DNA from: SCBR16-9 sp964537975
GTDB taxonomy: Bacteria; Hydrogenedentota; Hydrogenedentia; Hydrogenedentales; SCBR16-9
Direction: 5' to 3'
Assembly: GCA_964537975.1 (NCBI GenBank)
Contig: CAZIDP010000015.1
Location: 15,230 to 79,229 of the forward strand
DNA: 64,000 bases
Positions 1 to 8,630 of this stretch are shown one piece after another. How positions within the stretch are numbered: the first letter of the stretch is position 1; the number at the start of each line of letters is the position of its first letter. The notes beneath the pieces were generated by a model that was not told the DNA's origin, did no database searches, and saw nothing but the letters and a program-made list of their open reading frames with translations. The translations under genes were made by a program, and so were the position numbers.

Positions 1-233
1 GCATTGATAAGAGAGGCATCTTTCGTGACGGTAATTTCTGCTTCTATTTCTTCTGCGATTTGTGACAACACCCGTTCTGTCAGGCTGGTACCGGACTCGT
101 CGCGTGCAACAACGGAATGCACAAAATCCGCGGATTTGCTCAGAAACAAAATACGTTCGGGTTTTTCTGCTTGAATTGTGAAAGCATAAAGCAAAACACC
201 AACAAACAACAGGTATGTAACAATAAACTTCAT
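1..233 (-). CDS. ThuA-like domain protein, N-terminal part (runs off the window)
   Basis: Only the first 77 or so codons are present; the rest lies left of position 1. The reading frame starts at an ATG at 231-233 preceded by a GGGGAG ribosome site. It shows a hydrophobic signal peptide of about 22 residues, then a strand reading RILFLSKSADFVHSVV, then a segment ending in VTKDASLI. This order (beta strand ending in a Ser/Lys-rich loop, an F-x-H-S motif, then T-K-D) is what I know from ThuA-like, glutamine-amidotransferase-fold proteins of Planctomycetes and relatives. They are exported and often sit near sugar oxidoreductases, but their substrate is usually unknown. The family call rests on a short stretch, so the function is inference. 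Confidence 0.6.
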   Translation of the reverse strand, partial: MKFIVTYLLFVGVLLYAFTIQAEKPERILFLSKSADFVHSVVARDESGTSLTERVLSQIAEEIEAEITVTKDASLIN

Positions 234-353
234 GGTAGAACTCCCCAGAATTGTGTTTTAAAAGTCACCACCCCCAGTCAGTCAAATCTGCCGCGGGTGT
301 TGATTATGTTGGCAATGCAATTAACTATAGCCTATTTTTTAAAATAGTTAAAG

Positions 354-1874
354 TTAGTTTGATTTTTTATCTTTGTCCGAAATGTCTATGATTGTTTGCT
401 TTAGTATATCATAAAAGACAGGCTCTTCAATGTCTAAGGCTGCCAGGAGCCTGCAGTTGTCTTTGGATTGTGCCGCAGTATAGGCATCGGTCATTTGGGC
501 AGCCAAAGCAACGATTCTTACGATGTCTCCTACATGCTGTGCCTGAAACGGGGTATGATGAAAGCGAACAGGTGTACAAATACCTTCTGGTAGCAACCAG
601 GCATCTGTCAATATGAACCCGACTTCCGGGTGTGCAACACCGAACAGTTCCATTTCTTTTGCAATGATAACCTGGTCTCCCACGTATTGATTGATCTCTG
701 AGTAACGTTTGGGTGCGATTTCAGCCAATACAATTCTTCCCAGATCGTGTAACAAACCTGCTGCAAAAGCGGTGCTGGTTTCTTTGAATCCTACATTTTG
801 AGCAATATGTTTTGCGGCTGACGCACAAAACAGGGAGCGTTTCCAGAACAGTGAATAATCAAATGTGCTGCTTTCCTTAAAATAATCTATTACTGCTGCC
901 GACAGAACAATATTGAATATTTCTTTCGTGCCTATCAGTGTCGTCGCAAGTTCAATACTGCCAACATGATGGCTGAACCCATACGCCGGAGAATTAGCCA
1001 GACCCAATACTTTCGCTGATAACGCAGGATCACGATTCAGGATTTTTGCCAGTTCCGTTGTGGTAACTTCGGAGTTCTGCATTGCTTGCTGTATGGCGGA
1101 TACTGTCTGAGACAATGCCGGTAAGGATTCCACCTGTCTGGCCAGTCTCAAAATACCGTCGAATGCGAGTGCAGATTCTACTTGTTCCAAAGTCGTCTCA
1201 AACTGTTCATTCGCTTGACCCCTGCTTGAATCTTTTGAAGCAGTGTCACTAAATGACTCAGCCTGGGGAGCCATGCCTTTGGGAATAGATTTACCCTCAT
1301 GGGGGTGTTGCGTTACCGGTGCCGTTGTTGGTTTTACTTCACTTGCTTTGCCAATAGGTGCTTGTCTGGCTGCGTTTGGCGCAGTTTGCGGCATTTCGAT
1401 AGCAGTATTGGATTTAGGCTTATAGTATCGATCTATTGCATTATGCAAATCGCTAATGGAAACCAATAATGGTTTTACCCGTAATCCGGTGCTCTCCTGC
1501 ATAAATTCTAAAGTTTTAATGTCCAATGGACATGCCATTGCTATAGTGAGATACTTTCCCATCTTGTCAATTGGAATGATGTCGTGTTTACGCGCAAAAT
1601 CTTCTGGAACCAAATTTATTACATCACGCGGGATGGTATAGTTCATTAGGTCGATACCGGCAATACCTTGTTGGCGTGACAAAAATTTAACAAAGCTCTG
1701 GGCATCCAGATAGTTCTGAGTAATCATTATCTCTACAAGCTTCCCGCCTTGTGATTTTTGGATTCGCAAAGCTTCTGTCAGTTGCTCTTTTGTAATCAGT
1801 TCTGCTTCCAGGAGCAGTTCACCGATTCGTTTTTTTGACTTCGTTTCTGAGACATTAATCGACCGTCGAAACAT
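354..1874 (-). CDS. MshEN domain-HDOD domain protein, paralogue 1
   Basis: 506 residues. Residues about 16-150 form a GspE/PilB-type N-terminal domain (MshEN), with the IGELLLEAELI and ACPLDIKT motifs; members of this family often bind cyclic di-GMP. A low-complexity linker rich in Pro, Ala and Thr follows (about 155-240), then an HDOD domain (about 241-440) with NSPAYG and LLHDLGRI. The HD pair is kept near residue 375. There is no ATPase domain, so this is not a secretion ATPase. Such proteins are likely signalling adaptors that read cyclic di-GMP and act through HDOD-mediated interactions; that role is inference. A paralogue with the same order of domains lies at 44823-46163. The ATG at 1874 is the first start in frame, with no strong ribosome site. 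The gene appears monocistronic. Confidence 0.85.
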   Translation of the reverse strand: MFRRSINVSETKSKKRIGELLLEAELITKEQLTEALRIQKSQGGKLVEIMITQNYLDAQSFVKFLSRQQGIAGIDLMNYTIPRDVINLVPEDFARKHDIIPIDKMGKYLTIAMACPLDIKTLEFMQESTGLRVKPLLVSISDLHNAIDRYYKPKSNTAIEMPQTAPNAARQAPIGKASEVKPTTAPVTQHPHEGKSIPKGMAPQAESFSDTASKDSSRGQANEQFETTLEQVESALAFDGILRLARQVESLPALSQTVSAIQQAMQNSEVTTTELAKILNRDPALSAKVLGLANSPAYGFSHHVGSIELATTLIGTKEIFNIVLSAAVIDYFKESSTFDYSLFWKRSLFCASAAKHIAQNVGFKETSTAFAAGLLHDLGRIVLAEIAPKRYSEINQYVGDQVIIAKEMELFGVAHPEVGFILTDAWLLPEGICTPVRFHHTPFQAQHVGDIVRIVALAAQMTDAYTAAQSKDNCRLLAALDIEEPVFYDILKQTIIDISDKDKKSN

Positions 1875-1986
1875 GTATGTTGTCCTTCAATTGGATAACA
1901 AAGTAAATGATATGATAAATATAGGTTATCAGATAGAACCGTGAATTGTACAATTTATTCTGATTTGGGCTTGATTTCTGTCCATT

Positions 1987-2547
1987 TTATCGCACTTTCA
2001 GATAACCTGCCAGGGCAACGATGACTATCCCAAGTAAAACCGAAATTAACGATAAGGTTGCCCGGTTTGTTTTGATTGCAGGCCGGTCTTTCGACGATAC
2101 AAGAAGACTGACTATAGTAAATACCAGAATAGCCAGAATAATTTTAATGCCCATCAACATGTGATATTGACCATCACCCTGATGCGCGGGTATGTGCAGA
2201 TAGTAATTGTAAAGTCCCGATACCAACAGTACCGCTATTAGGGGATGTACCATTTTTTTCCAACGGCGGGTTACTTCAGTGTTAAAAGTTTCCAGTGTTT
2301 GTTGTTCCAAGGTGCTTTTCGCAGCAGGTTGGACGATGAAACGGAAAAATAAGGCTCCACCAAGCAGTATAACACCACCGATGACATGCAACCATCGTGA
2401 AATTACCGGTGCCAGAATCGAAGTCCCCTCACCATATCCATTGGCGTGAGCCTCAGATGCCAACAGCATGAACGGTAGGACCACAACAAATACAGCTAAG
2501 AATTGAATTACATGGTAATTTGATACTTTTGGGTGATTGCGCAACAT
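1987..2547 (-). CDS. CopD-like integral membrane protein
   Basis: About 187 residues from the ATG at 2545-2547, which has an AAGGAAA ribosome site; an in-frame start 21 codons earlier lacks one. The N-terminus is a signal-like hydrophobic segment ending near SEAHA. The rest has four predicted membrane helices with a conserved His in SRWLHVIGG and another His pair in the middle of the protein. This pattern matches the CopD/DUF2269-like family of small membrane proteins linked to copper handling or to haem-protein assembly. The metal role is family knowledge; nothing nearby confirms it. It lies 112 bases downstream of the MshEN-HDOD gene's start and is transcribed in the same direction, toward it. 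Confidence 0.65.
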   Translation of the reverse strand: MLRNHPKVSNYHVIQFLAVFVVVLPFMLLASEAHANGYGEGTSILAPVISRWLHVIGGVILLGGALFFRFIVQPAAKSTLEQQTLETFNTEVTRRWKKMVHPLIAVLLVSGLYNYYLHIPAHQGDGQYHMLMGIKIILAILVFTIVSLLVSSKDRPAIKTNRATLSLISVLLGIVIVALAGYLKVR

Positions 2548-2915
2548 GTTAATGATTTCCTTTTTTATGAATGGGTTGATTTTGTCAGGGTAGTTGTTTG
2601 TAGAGTACAACCAATGAGTAGGTGCTTTTTTGGGTAAATTTTGTGCTATGGACTGAAAAAGATAACACTTTACTTGATATTCTCAAGTAATTGGGACATG
2701 ATGTCAACATTATTACAGCTAATTCAGTTTTTTTTAGGACAAGCATTATGGTGAATTTATTCCATTATGCCAATCGATGCCACAGGCGCAATTGGTTGTT
2801 GGAACTAAATGAATAACCCATGTATACTTATAGACCGAATGCCTGCATTTCAGGCAGGCTATGTATTTAACCCCAAACATAAAAATGTAACATGTAGTAT
2901 AGGGAGACTTCAGGT
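2548..2915. other. Intergenic region between divergent genes
   Basis: No convincing gene. It must hold the promoters of the CopD-like gene (minus) and the small secreted protein (plus). A 7-bp inverted repeat with a 5-base loop (TACTTGA / TCAAGTA, 2671-2689) could be an operator but is short. The reading frames across it have no ribosome site and no family resemblance. Confidence 0.4.
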
Positions 2916-3398
2916 ATGAAGAAATTTTTGATTGCGGCAATGATAACGGCGATTTTGGTTTTGCCATTTGGCTTGCATATTGGATTTGCAGCAGACCATG
3001 AAGAAACAGGTGTCGCAATAACAGTTACTGGTGTAAATTACTGCCTCTTGTGTAATCTTGCCGAAGATGAAGTTGCAGGTGCAGACGCAGATTATGCCAA
3101 GTTAAATGGTTTAAAAGTCAGAGAAGCCGTCAATGCAGATGGTGAAAGTGTTGAAGAGCTTAAAGGCAAGACACTCCATTATCTGGCTACTAAAGATGGC
3201 AAAGAGTTGCTGACTGGTGACGCAAACCGGGATAAAGTCATTGTCGTTGAGGGCACATTATATAAGAATGCCAATGCCCTTGCAGTAAAAAGCTTTGAAA
3301 TTGCCGATGGTGAGGTTGCTGAGGGAGATGATGACTGGGGTTGGGACGATTGGGACGACCTTCCCGTTGGCTCCATGAGCGGGCAGCCGGTACTCTAA
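2916..3398 (+). CDS. Small secreted protein with a CxxC motif and acidic, Trp-rich tail
   Basis: 160 residues with a clear signal peptide (about 1-25, cleavage near GFAAD). The mature part has a YCLLCNLAED segment, a CxxC pair that could bind metal or form a disulphide, followed by a beta-rich stretch that resembles small OB-type or YHS-like periplasmic domains. The last 30 residues are very acidic with alternating Asp and Trp (DDDWGWDDWDDLP). I do not recognise the family. The start has a GGGAG ribosome site 10 bases upstream. The gene stands alone between a divergent and a convergent neighbour. Location in the periplasm or outside the cell is well supported; the function is unknown. Confidence 0.75.
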   Translation: MKKFLIAAMITAILVLPFGLHIGFAADHEETGVAITVTGVNYCLLCNLAEDEVAGADADYAKLNGLKVREAVNADGESVEELKGKTLHYLATKDGKELLTGDANRDKVIVVEGTLYKNANALAVKSFEIADGEVAEGDDDWGWDDWDDLPVGSMSGQPVL

Positions 3399-3685
3399 GT
3401 CTTCTCATAGCTTTTCTGTTGCTTGCCTGGTCAGTCATTGTCCAGATAAGTTTTACAAATATCGAATATAGTTTTTGCGACGTGGGTGAAATGTTTCATT
3501 TCATCCACTTTTTTGTGTACCAGGACACAGCGAACGCAATCAACCAGTCACATGGTGTATTCTCCTGGTGTATTCTCCTGGTGTAACTCATAACATATTG
3601 GTAAGTGTTTGCTAAGCAGGCCAAGCGTTTGTAAAGCAGGCCAAGAGTGTCATGTTTTATAGTACGAGAAATTATCAAATATAAA

Positions 3686-3721
3686 ATGCACCTGGTGTAT
3701 TAATTTTGACGCCAGGTGCAT
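3686..3721. terminator. Hairpin between convergent genes
   Basis: A perfect 10-bp inverted repeat (ATGCACCTGG / CCAGGTGCAT) with a 16-base loop, lying between the convergent ends of the secreted-protein gene and the glycine-zipper lipoprotein gene. Short T or A runs lie on both sides, so it could act in both directions. The rest of the 3399-3778 gap holds only two pairs of short direct repeats (near 3555-3590 and 3610-3645) and no gene. Confidence 0.6.
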
Positions 3722-3778
3722 TGCTCTGATTTAAATTTTTAGTACTGTTACTTTATCAATACCTGTGCAGGATTCTGT

Positions 3779-4381
3779 TCAGGAACGAACTTGAAATACT
3801 GCCTGTGCGGACCTGTTCTGTCCCTGGGCATTCAGAGATTGCTCAACGACATAGGTGCCAGGTTCAGCATCGCGTGGTACATGAAATACGATGATATTTT
3901 CCCAGGTGCCGTCTGAGCGGGAAATAGACCTGCTGGTAAGCGTGCTCACTGGCAAGCCATCTTTTCGCAATGTCGCAGTTTCCTGAACCATCGAATCTCC
4001 GCCGGTTCCCAGTGTCGCATAAGTGGTCGTTGCTGTTACACGTTCGCCACGTTGCACTGTGGCCGGTGATACACTCACCCCTTGCAGGTCCAGTTTAAAT
4101 CCCTGATCGTTTGTGTAATTGTAATCCTGGGCTGTTTCCTGGGCTGTTCGTGCGCGTCGTTCACGAATATCATGAAAGATAGCACCCGATATTGCACCTG
4201 CAGCGGCTCCGATAGCAGCACCTTCCAATGCTCGCCCACTCTGATGCCCGATCACACCACCAGCCAACCCACCCAAGGCTGCGCCAGCACCGGCTGATCC
4301 TGCTGTTGTTTCACATCCTGAAAGCATTGCGCCTGAAGCCAACGCGAATACACTTACCAAGCTAACGATTGTACGTTTCAT
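3779..4381 (-). CDS. Glycine-zipper lipoprotein
   Basis: About 200 residues from the ATG at 4379-4381, which follows an AGAGAGGA ribosome site; an earlier in-frame start has none. Residues 1-23 form a lipoprotein signal ending in a lipobox (MLSGC). Next come about 50 residues of glycine-zipper sequence (GAGAALGGLAGGVIGHQSG and a second AAIGAAAGAISGAI run), as in outer-membrane Lpp/OmpA-like or YMGG proteins. The C-terminal 110 residues look like a beta-sandwich (strand-rich, Thr/Val-rich). It probably sits in the outer membrane with the sandwich in the periplasm. Its partner and role are unknown. It is separate from the kinase-like gene upstream, with a 107-base gap. Confidence 0.75.
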   Translation of the reverse strand: MKRTIVSLVSVFALASGAMLSGCETTAGSAGAGAALGGLAGGVIGHQSGRALEGAAIGAAAGAISGAIFHDIRERRARTAQETAQDYNYTNDQGFKLDLQGVSVSPATVQRGERVTATTTYATLGTGGDSMVQETATLRKDGLPVSTLTSRSISRSDGTWENIIVFHVPRDAEPGTYVVEQSLNAQGQNRSAQAVFQVRS

Positions 4382-4488
4382 CTTACAGTCCTCTCTTATC
4401 TTCACTTTTAACCATGTTTAATCAAGTATAACAAATTCAGTTCCAAGCCAGTGAACTCGGTATCTGAAATCAATCAAAAATTGTAGTA

Positions 4489-6228
4489 TTAATCTTTTCG
4501 TCGTGATTCATCCAGTATCACTTCCCAATCATCGCTCCCCGCATCATCACCCCAGCCGAAGTTATTCTGTGTCGGAGCTGGCGTTTCCACTGGAGGTGCT
4601 GCTGGTGTCAAGCTGCCTTCCGGGGCTACAGTCCGCTCTGGTACACGGTCTCTTGGAGTCGTCTGTTGTGGAGCATCAGATTCCCAAGTATCCATCGGTG
4701 GCGATATGGGGGTAAGTTCTATGATTGGTGTCGGATCATCAACCGGATATGTTGGCTCCGATTCCTGCGGTACAGGTGGAACCTCAATGGGTACTGGTGT
4801 GTCATCGGGTTCTGAAAGTGTAGGTTGAAATGTAGGCACTGGTGTTGAGGTACTAGCTTCAATGGGAACCACAGACTGTATTTCCTCTTCCTGCGACATA
4901 ATCTGTTCTACTGGAGTCGGTGGCATTAATCGCTCACGTTCTTCCGGGGTCATAGAGTCGAAATCAGGAATCTCATCATCATCATCATCATCAATATAAT
5001 ATTCATACTCTTCATTCCAATCGGTATCGCTCGGTTGATCTCCGATAATCTCAGTTGGGCTACCCGATTGTGTAAAATAATTCCAGGGCTGGAAATAGGC
5101 CAGTCCAGCCAGAACAACCACCGATATCATCACAAATGGAATTAATATGATAGCAACAATAATCATGGTATTGTTGTTGCCAGTGTGTTGTGTGGCTGCC
5201 TCTTTATCGTAAGATAATTTGTCACCGCTTACAGGGTCGACAACGGTTTGATCAAGCACACCTGGAGTATGTACTCCCATTGGAGCCAGGTTTTCTCGTA
5301 GCTTCTGATTTGCAACACCAGATTGCTTGTAGCTCTTCACATCTTGCGAGCTATGTTCTGTAAGTGCACTTCTGAGTGTATCTGCCATCGTGCGAATAGA
5401 AGAAAAGCGGTCTTCAGGTTGAAACGCCAAGGCTCTTAGAATGATGCGTTTAATTTGATCGTCTAAAAAATTGTTGCCGGTAGTTTTGAAGTTTTCAAAC
5501 GCACTTCCTGCCCCTGGCATGTTGTTGCTATCAGCACTGGTATCCGGAGAGTTTCCAGTGAATAAAACATGCAGCATTGCGCCGATTGCGTAGATATCGG
5601 TGGCATTGGTACATATTGCCTTATTTTCAGACATCAACTGTTCTGGCGCTCGAAATGGAAGTGCTGATTCCTCTTCACATAAATATTTGTTAGATGCTGC
5701 ATACAATCCAACATTGGGCAGTTTGGTTACTGGCGCGCCGATATCATCCCGGGATATCAACAGGGTGGCAGGCGACAAGTCTCCATGATGAAAGCCCTGA
5801 GTATGAATCCGGCTCATTGCATCCATACATTGGAGTAAATACTCAACCCCTTCTTCCCAGGCATTGTCCAGTTGCGAGTTGGCATTGTACTCCAACCAGT
5901 CTGAGAAAGGTTCTCCGGTGACTTCAGGATATACCAGGGAAAAGCGCTTTTGTTCTGCAATAGACTCGAGCAAGTTGATTATATTCGGATGTTTGCCGAT
6001 CTGACGATGGGCCTCAACCGCCGATTTTAACCAGGCAGCCATTTCTGGGGTGTTGTCATCCAAAGGCCAAAATCTCAGCAATACCCGTTTGTGTCCGGAT
6101 ATTCCTTCCGCCAATGCACGGGCACCCAGGTGATCCGGCGCGAGTGAGCGTATCAATGAATATTTTCCACCGATTATCATCGCTTCATCATTTGAAGCAT
6201 CAAATTGATTGTCAAAAGGGCTGCTCAA
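4489..6228 (-). CDS. Membrane-anchored Ser/Thr kinase-like protein, probably a pseudokinase
   Basis: 579 residues. Residues about 20-290 have the PknB-type kinase fold: the catalytic-loop region reads HHGDLSPATLL and the APE motif is kept (FRAPEQL). Several key residues are changed. The glycine loop is not recognisable, the VAIK-like strand reads LLRFWP without its Lys, the catalytic-loop Asn is Thr, and the DFG motif reads NVG, so the Mg-binding Asp is Asn. I therefore expect little or no kinase activity. A single membrane helix follows (about 355-380), then an acidic DDDDDDE stretch and a Pro/Thr-rich C-terminal part outside the membrane. It likely acts as a scaffold or sensor. The start is a TTG at 6228, or an ATG 16 codons later; neither has a strong ribosome site. 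Confidence 0.75.
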   Translation of the reverse strand: MSSPFDNQFDASNDEAMIIGGKYSLIRSLAPDHLGARALAEGISGHKRVLLRFWPLDDNTPEMAAWLKSAVEAHRQIGKHPNIINLLESIAEQKRFSLVYPEVTGEPFSDWLEYNANSQLDNAWEEGVEYLLQCMDAMSRIHTQGFHHGDLSPATLLISRDDIGAPVTKLPNVGLYAASNKYLCEEESALPFRAPEQLMSENKAICTNATDIYAIGAMLHVLFTGNSPDTSADSNNMPGAGSAFENFKTTGNNFLDDQIKRIILRALAFQPEDRFSSIRTMADTLRSALTEHSSQDVKSYKQSGVANQKLRENLAPMGVHTPGVLDQTVVDPVSGDKLSYDKEAATQHTGNNNTMIIVAIILIPFVMISVVVLAGLAYFQPWNYFTQSGSPTEIIGDQPSDTDWNEEYEYYIDDDDDDEIPDFDSMTPEERERLMPPTPVEQIMSQEEEIQSVVPIEASTSTPVPTFQPTLSEPDDTPVPIEVPPVPQESEPTYPVDDPTPIIELTPISPPMDTWESDAPQQTTPRDRVPERTVAPEGSLTPAAPPVETPAPTQNNFGWGDDAGSDDWEVILDESRRKD

Positions 6229-6308
6229 CGTTTAGCTTTTGTCCTGTATTGGTTCGAACATGTGTTATAAACTTAACAACATTGTACATGGTTTTATGCT
6301 GTTTTCGT

Positions 6309-6351
6309 AAAAACCCCCCTTGGGGAATCATTAAACTCCTTACCGGGGGGT
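6309..6351 (-). terminator. Rho-independent terminator after the discoidin-domain gene
   Basis: On the minus strand a 7-bp G/C stem (ACCCCCC / GGGGGGT) with a 25-base loop is followed directly by a run of T. It lies 44 bases past the stop of the discoidin-domain gene. The remaining bases up to the kinase-like gene hold nothing recognisable. Confidence 0.7.
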
Positions 6352-6394
6352 GCATAAAACTTGTGACTTCCAGAGGGACAAACTGACAGTATCG

Positions 6395-7075
6395 TTATTT
6401 GGTAGGTACGCCGAAAACATCGACTTCGATGTAGTGGTTCATGTCGTTGGCTGTGTTGCCATTGCTGTACAAGCGTACAAAACGTCCGGATGTACCATCA
6501 ACTTCAATGACACGACCACGATGGGACTCAATATACTCTTTGTCTTCACCTACACCAAGACCAGATGAATTGTCATGATCATTGTTGTAAACCGTAGCAT
6601 ACTCGGCAAAATCCGGGTCATCCGATACCCGAATCACGATATCAAAATACACCCGGCTTCCTTCATGGAAATGCCAGAGCGCGATGGCATAGATGTCGTG
6701 TGATTCTTCCAGGTCGATCTGTACCCAGTGCAAGCCTTCTGGTAACTCGACAACGCTGTTGCGTCCATAATCTTTGTCACCATCGACCAATTGTTCCAGT
6801 TCACCGGCATAAGGTGGTGCACTGCTGGTTACTTCTTTGTTCAATGCCACATTTTTGGTGCCTTCTGGTGCCATAAACGGATCGGGGTCCTTGAATGAGG
6901 GGGGTTCCAGGTTTGGTCCCCAGTAATCCAGTGGCGTACCACCAAAAAATGGCTCTGGTAATTCTACTTCTATCTCTACCATTCCATCATCTGCAAACCC
7001 GGCAGGTATGCCAGTTAACAACATTGCAACGGTGACCGACAGTACAAAGAACCGGCTCAATACTACTTCTTTCAT
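6395..7075 (-). CDS. Secreted discoidin (F5/8 type C) domain protein
   Basis: 226 residues from the ATG at 7073-7075, which has an AAAGGAGA ribosome site 6 bases upstream; a longer frame upstream is untranslated leader. Residues 1-26 form a signal peptide. After a Pro-rich spacer, residues about 75-225 match the F5/8 type C carbohydrate-binding fold: it begins NVALNKEVTSSAP, has an LVDGD turn, a WVQIDLEE strand and an FVRLYSNG strand near the end. These domains bind glycans or phospholipids. No catalytic domain is present, so it may be a free binding module. It stands alone, with its own terminator. Substrate is unknown. Confidence 0.8.
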   Translation of the reverse strand: MKEVVLSRFFVLSVTVAMLLTGIPAGFADDGMVEIEVELPEPFFGGTPLDYWGPNLEPPSFKDPDPFMAPEGTKNVALNKEVTSSAPPYAGELEQLVDGDKDYGRNSVVELPEGLHWVQIDLEESHDIYAIALWHFHEGSRVYFDIVIRVSDDPDFAEYATVYNNDHDNSSGLGVGEDKEYIESHRGRVIEVDGTSGRFVRLYSNGNTANDMNHYIEVDVFGVPTK

Positions 7076-7456
7076 GTTTTCTCCTTTTGTGAAAAGGTTG
7101 ATGTGAATTAAATAACGAATTAAAATTGTAGCAGATTCTGGCTGTAGTTGCACAGTATTTTTTATTGTCCACTTGCTTCCGCACAAACCGCATAGGATAA
7201 TTGAACGGAGCAACCAAAATCTCTGTAAGGACACCTGTAATATTTGGTCAATCTGGAGCAGTCTCAACGCCAACTCAACAAAACGAATACTCCTGGTTAA
7301 TAGACGACCAAGGGTGATTTTTATTCATTCATTCATGGACGATATTTATTTTGTATCTTAATTGAAAACGTTAACATCATCGTGCGGAAGATTCCCAGTC
7401 TATACCGCCCGATTATTGACAGCATTAAAGTCGATTTGTTATAGTTTTCAGCGTAT
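7076..7456. other. Intergenic region before tRNA-Val
   Basis: About 380 bases with no supported gene. It holds the promoter side of the discoidin-domain gene (minus) and of tRNA-Val (plus). The reading frames that cross it are AT-rich, lack ribosome sites and look like no family. Confidence 0.4.
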
Positions 7457-7533
7457 GGGCGGCTAGCTCAGTTGGTTAGAGCGCTGTCTTCACACGGCAG
7501 AGGTCACTGGTTCGATTCCAGTGTCGCCCACCA
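7457..7533 (+). tRNA. tRNA-Val (anticodon CAC)
   Basis: A 77-base cloverleaf with the CCA end encoded. The acceptor stem is GGGCGGC / GTCGCCC with one G-U pair, the D arm is GCTCAGTTGGTTAGAGC, the anticodon stem is CTGTC / GGCAG, and the seven-base loop TTCACAC puts CAC at the anticodon, reading GTG. The T arm is ACTGG TTCGATT CCAGT. All conserved bases are in place. Confidence 0.95.
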
Positions 7534-7746
7534 TACGTAAACTGGATAAACTCCTGAAGTTTACACGAAGTACCCGCGATAATTCTCTATCGTGAATCCC
7601 TGCAACCCCCTCTTTTATACACCCATTGTATCTTGCCAATTGAGACTCAAGGAAATTCCGGTAATGTCGGCTTATTGACAGCACCAAATGTGCTCGTGAG
7701 ATGACTATAACGACAATATGCCTGAACATTCATAAACAAGCGAAAA

Positions 7747-7774
7747 GAGGCCCCGGACATATTTCCAGGACCTC
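7747..7774 (-). terminator. Conserved hairpin after the first PEP-CTERM gene
   Basis: In RNA from the minus strand, GAGGUCCUGG pairs with CCGGGGCCUC around an 8-base loop (AAAUAUGU). The 10-bp stem is complete only on this strand, because two of its pairs are G-U and become C-A mismatches on the other. A run of T follows, so it should terminate the PEP-CTERM transcript. A near copy lies after the second PEP-CTERM gene (52509-52538). Bases 7534-7746 hold nothing else I can support. Confidence 0.65.
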
Positions 7775-7808
7775 ATGAACATTCTAGATTTGGAAGTGTT
7801 GGTTTTAC

Positions 7809-8630
7809 TTATGCGCGTTTGCGTAATCGACGATACGCAATCCCGGCCATTCCAAGTCCCAGAAGGGTCATGGTAGCTGGCTCAGGAATGGGGTCCTGTA
7901 TCGGTGGTTCAGCTCCAGCACCTACAATGATGTCTATTTCAGTGCGGGCCAGTAAGTTACCTTGACAGTATGCTTCCAAGAAGAAAGTATAGGTACCTTC
8001 TACATTTGGATCAAAATTATTGATGTTTGTACCAAACATTTGAGGGAAACTTGGTTGCCAGGAATTTTGGGCAACATTATTCTTTTTGATTAGGTTTTTG
8101 TAGGTGCTCGCAAGAATGGTAGTTTCCCCATCTCCAATAGCGGTATTGTTGTTACCTATAGCATTGTCAGGGGCAAATAACCATCCTAAATTGTGTCGAA
8201 CGGGATCAATTGTTATAAAATCAGTATCCGCACTTGGGTCCTTGTCCATTCCAAGCACATAGGTGAGGTCATTTAAATTAAACCCACTGTTACCAGTAGC
8301 ATTGGTATTTATGGACCACTCTAAGGACCAGACAGCCTTATTGCTGCCTGATTGGGTAGGTGCTACGCCAGGATCAAAACTGTAGGTGCCGTCACCATTG
8401 CTGTTCCAAGTGTTTTCTGCTTGACCATTGTCGTTGTATCGGAGTTTACCTCTTAAAGCGAGTTCCACACCATTATTCTGGTTTATGGTCCAACCTCCAT
8501 TAGAAACCCCGTTTCCAAAGATTACATTGGACGTAACATTTTGATCATAAAGAATTGGAGCGGCATTGGCCATTCCACCAACCATAATTAACATCAACGC
8601 TATCGCAACAATCAGTCGCTTTTTCATCAT
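7809..8630 (-). CDS. PEP-CTERM sorting domain protein 1
   Basis: 273 residues. Signal peptide about 1-23 (cleavage near GMANA). The middle is Asn- and Gly-rich beta structure without a known catalytic motif. The C-terminus is a textbook PEP-CTERM signal: PIPEPATMTLLG, a short membrane helix, and an Arg-rich tail (YRRLRKRA). Such proteins are processed by an exosortase and often end up in the extracellular matrix; no exosortase gene is in this window. The last 25 residues are almost identical to those of the second PEP-CTERM protein (52580-53278), but the codons differ at many third positions. The gene is single, with its own 3' hairpin. Two ATGs are adjacent at the start (8630 and 8627), behind a GGGGA ribosome site. 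Confidence 0.9.
   Translation of the reverse strand: MMKKRLIVAIALMLIMVGGMANAAPILYDQNVTSNVIFGNGVSNGGWTINQNNGVELALRGKLRYNDNGQAENTWNSNGDGTYSFDPGVAPTQSGSNKAVWSLEWSINTNATGNSGFNLNDLTYVLGMDKDPSADTDFITIDPVRHNLGWLFAPDNAIGNNNTAIGDGETTILASTYKNLIKKNNVAQNSWQPSFPQMFGTNINNFDPNVEGTYTFFLEAYCQGNLLARTEIDIIVGAGAEPPIQDPIPEPATMTLLGLGMAGIAYRRLRKRA

Noticed and set aside
117..347. Plus-strand frame of 76 codons near the left edge
   Set aside because: It lies opposite the start of the ThuA-like gene and has no ribosome site or family resemblance.
354..1874. Type II secretion or pilus ATPase (GspE/PilB)
   Set aside because: Only the N-terminal MshEN domain is present; there are no Walker motifs, and an HDOD domain takes the place of the ATPase.
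3540..3650. Short tandem repeats that could suggest a CRISPR array
   Set aside because: Only two copies each, 15 to 20 bases, without regular spacers or cas genes.
7490..7729. Minus-strand frame overlapping tRNA-Val, ending in MVGDTGIEPVTSAV
   Set aside because: This is the usual false product of reading a tRNA-Val gene backwards; it has no ribosome site.
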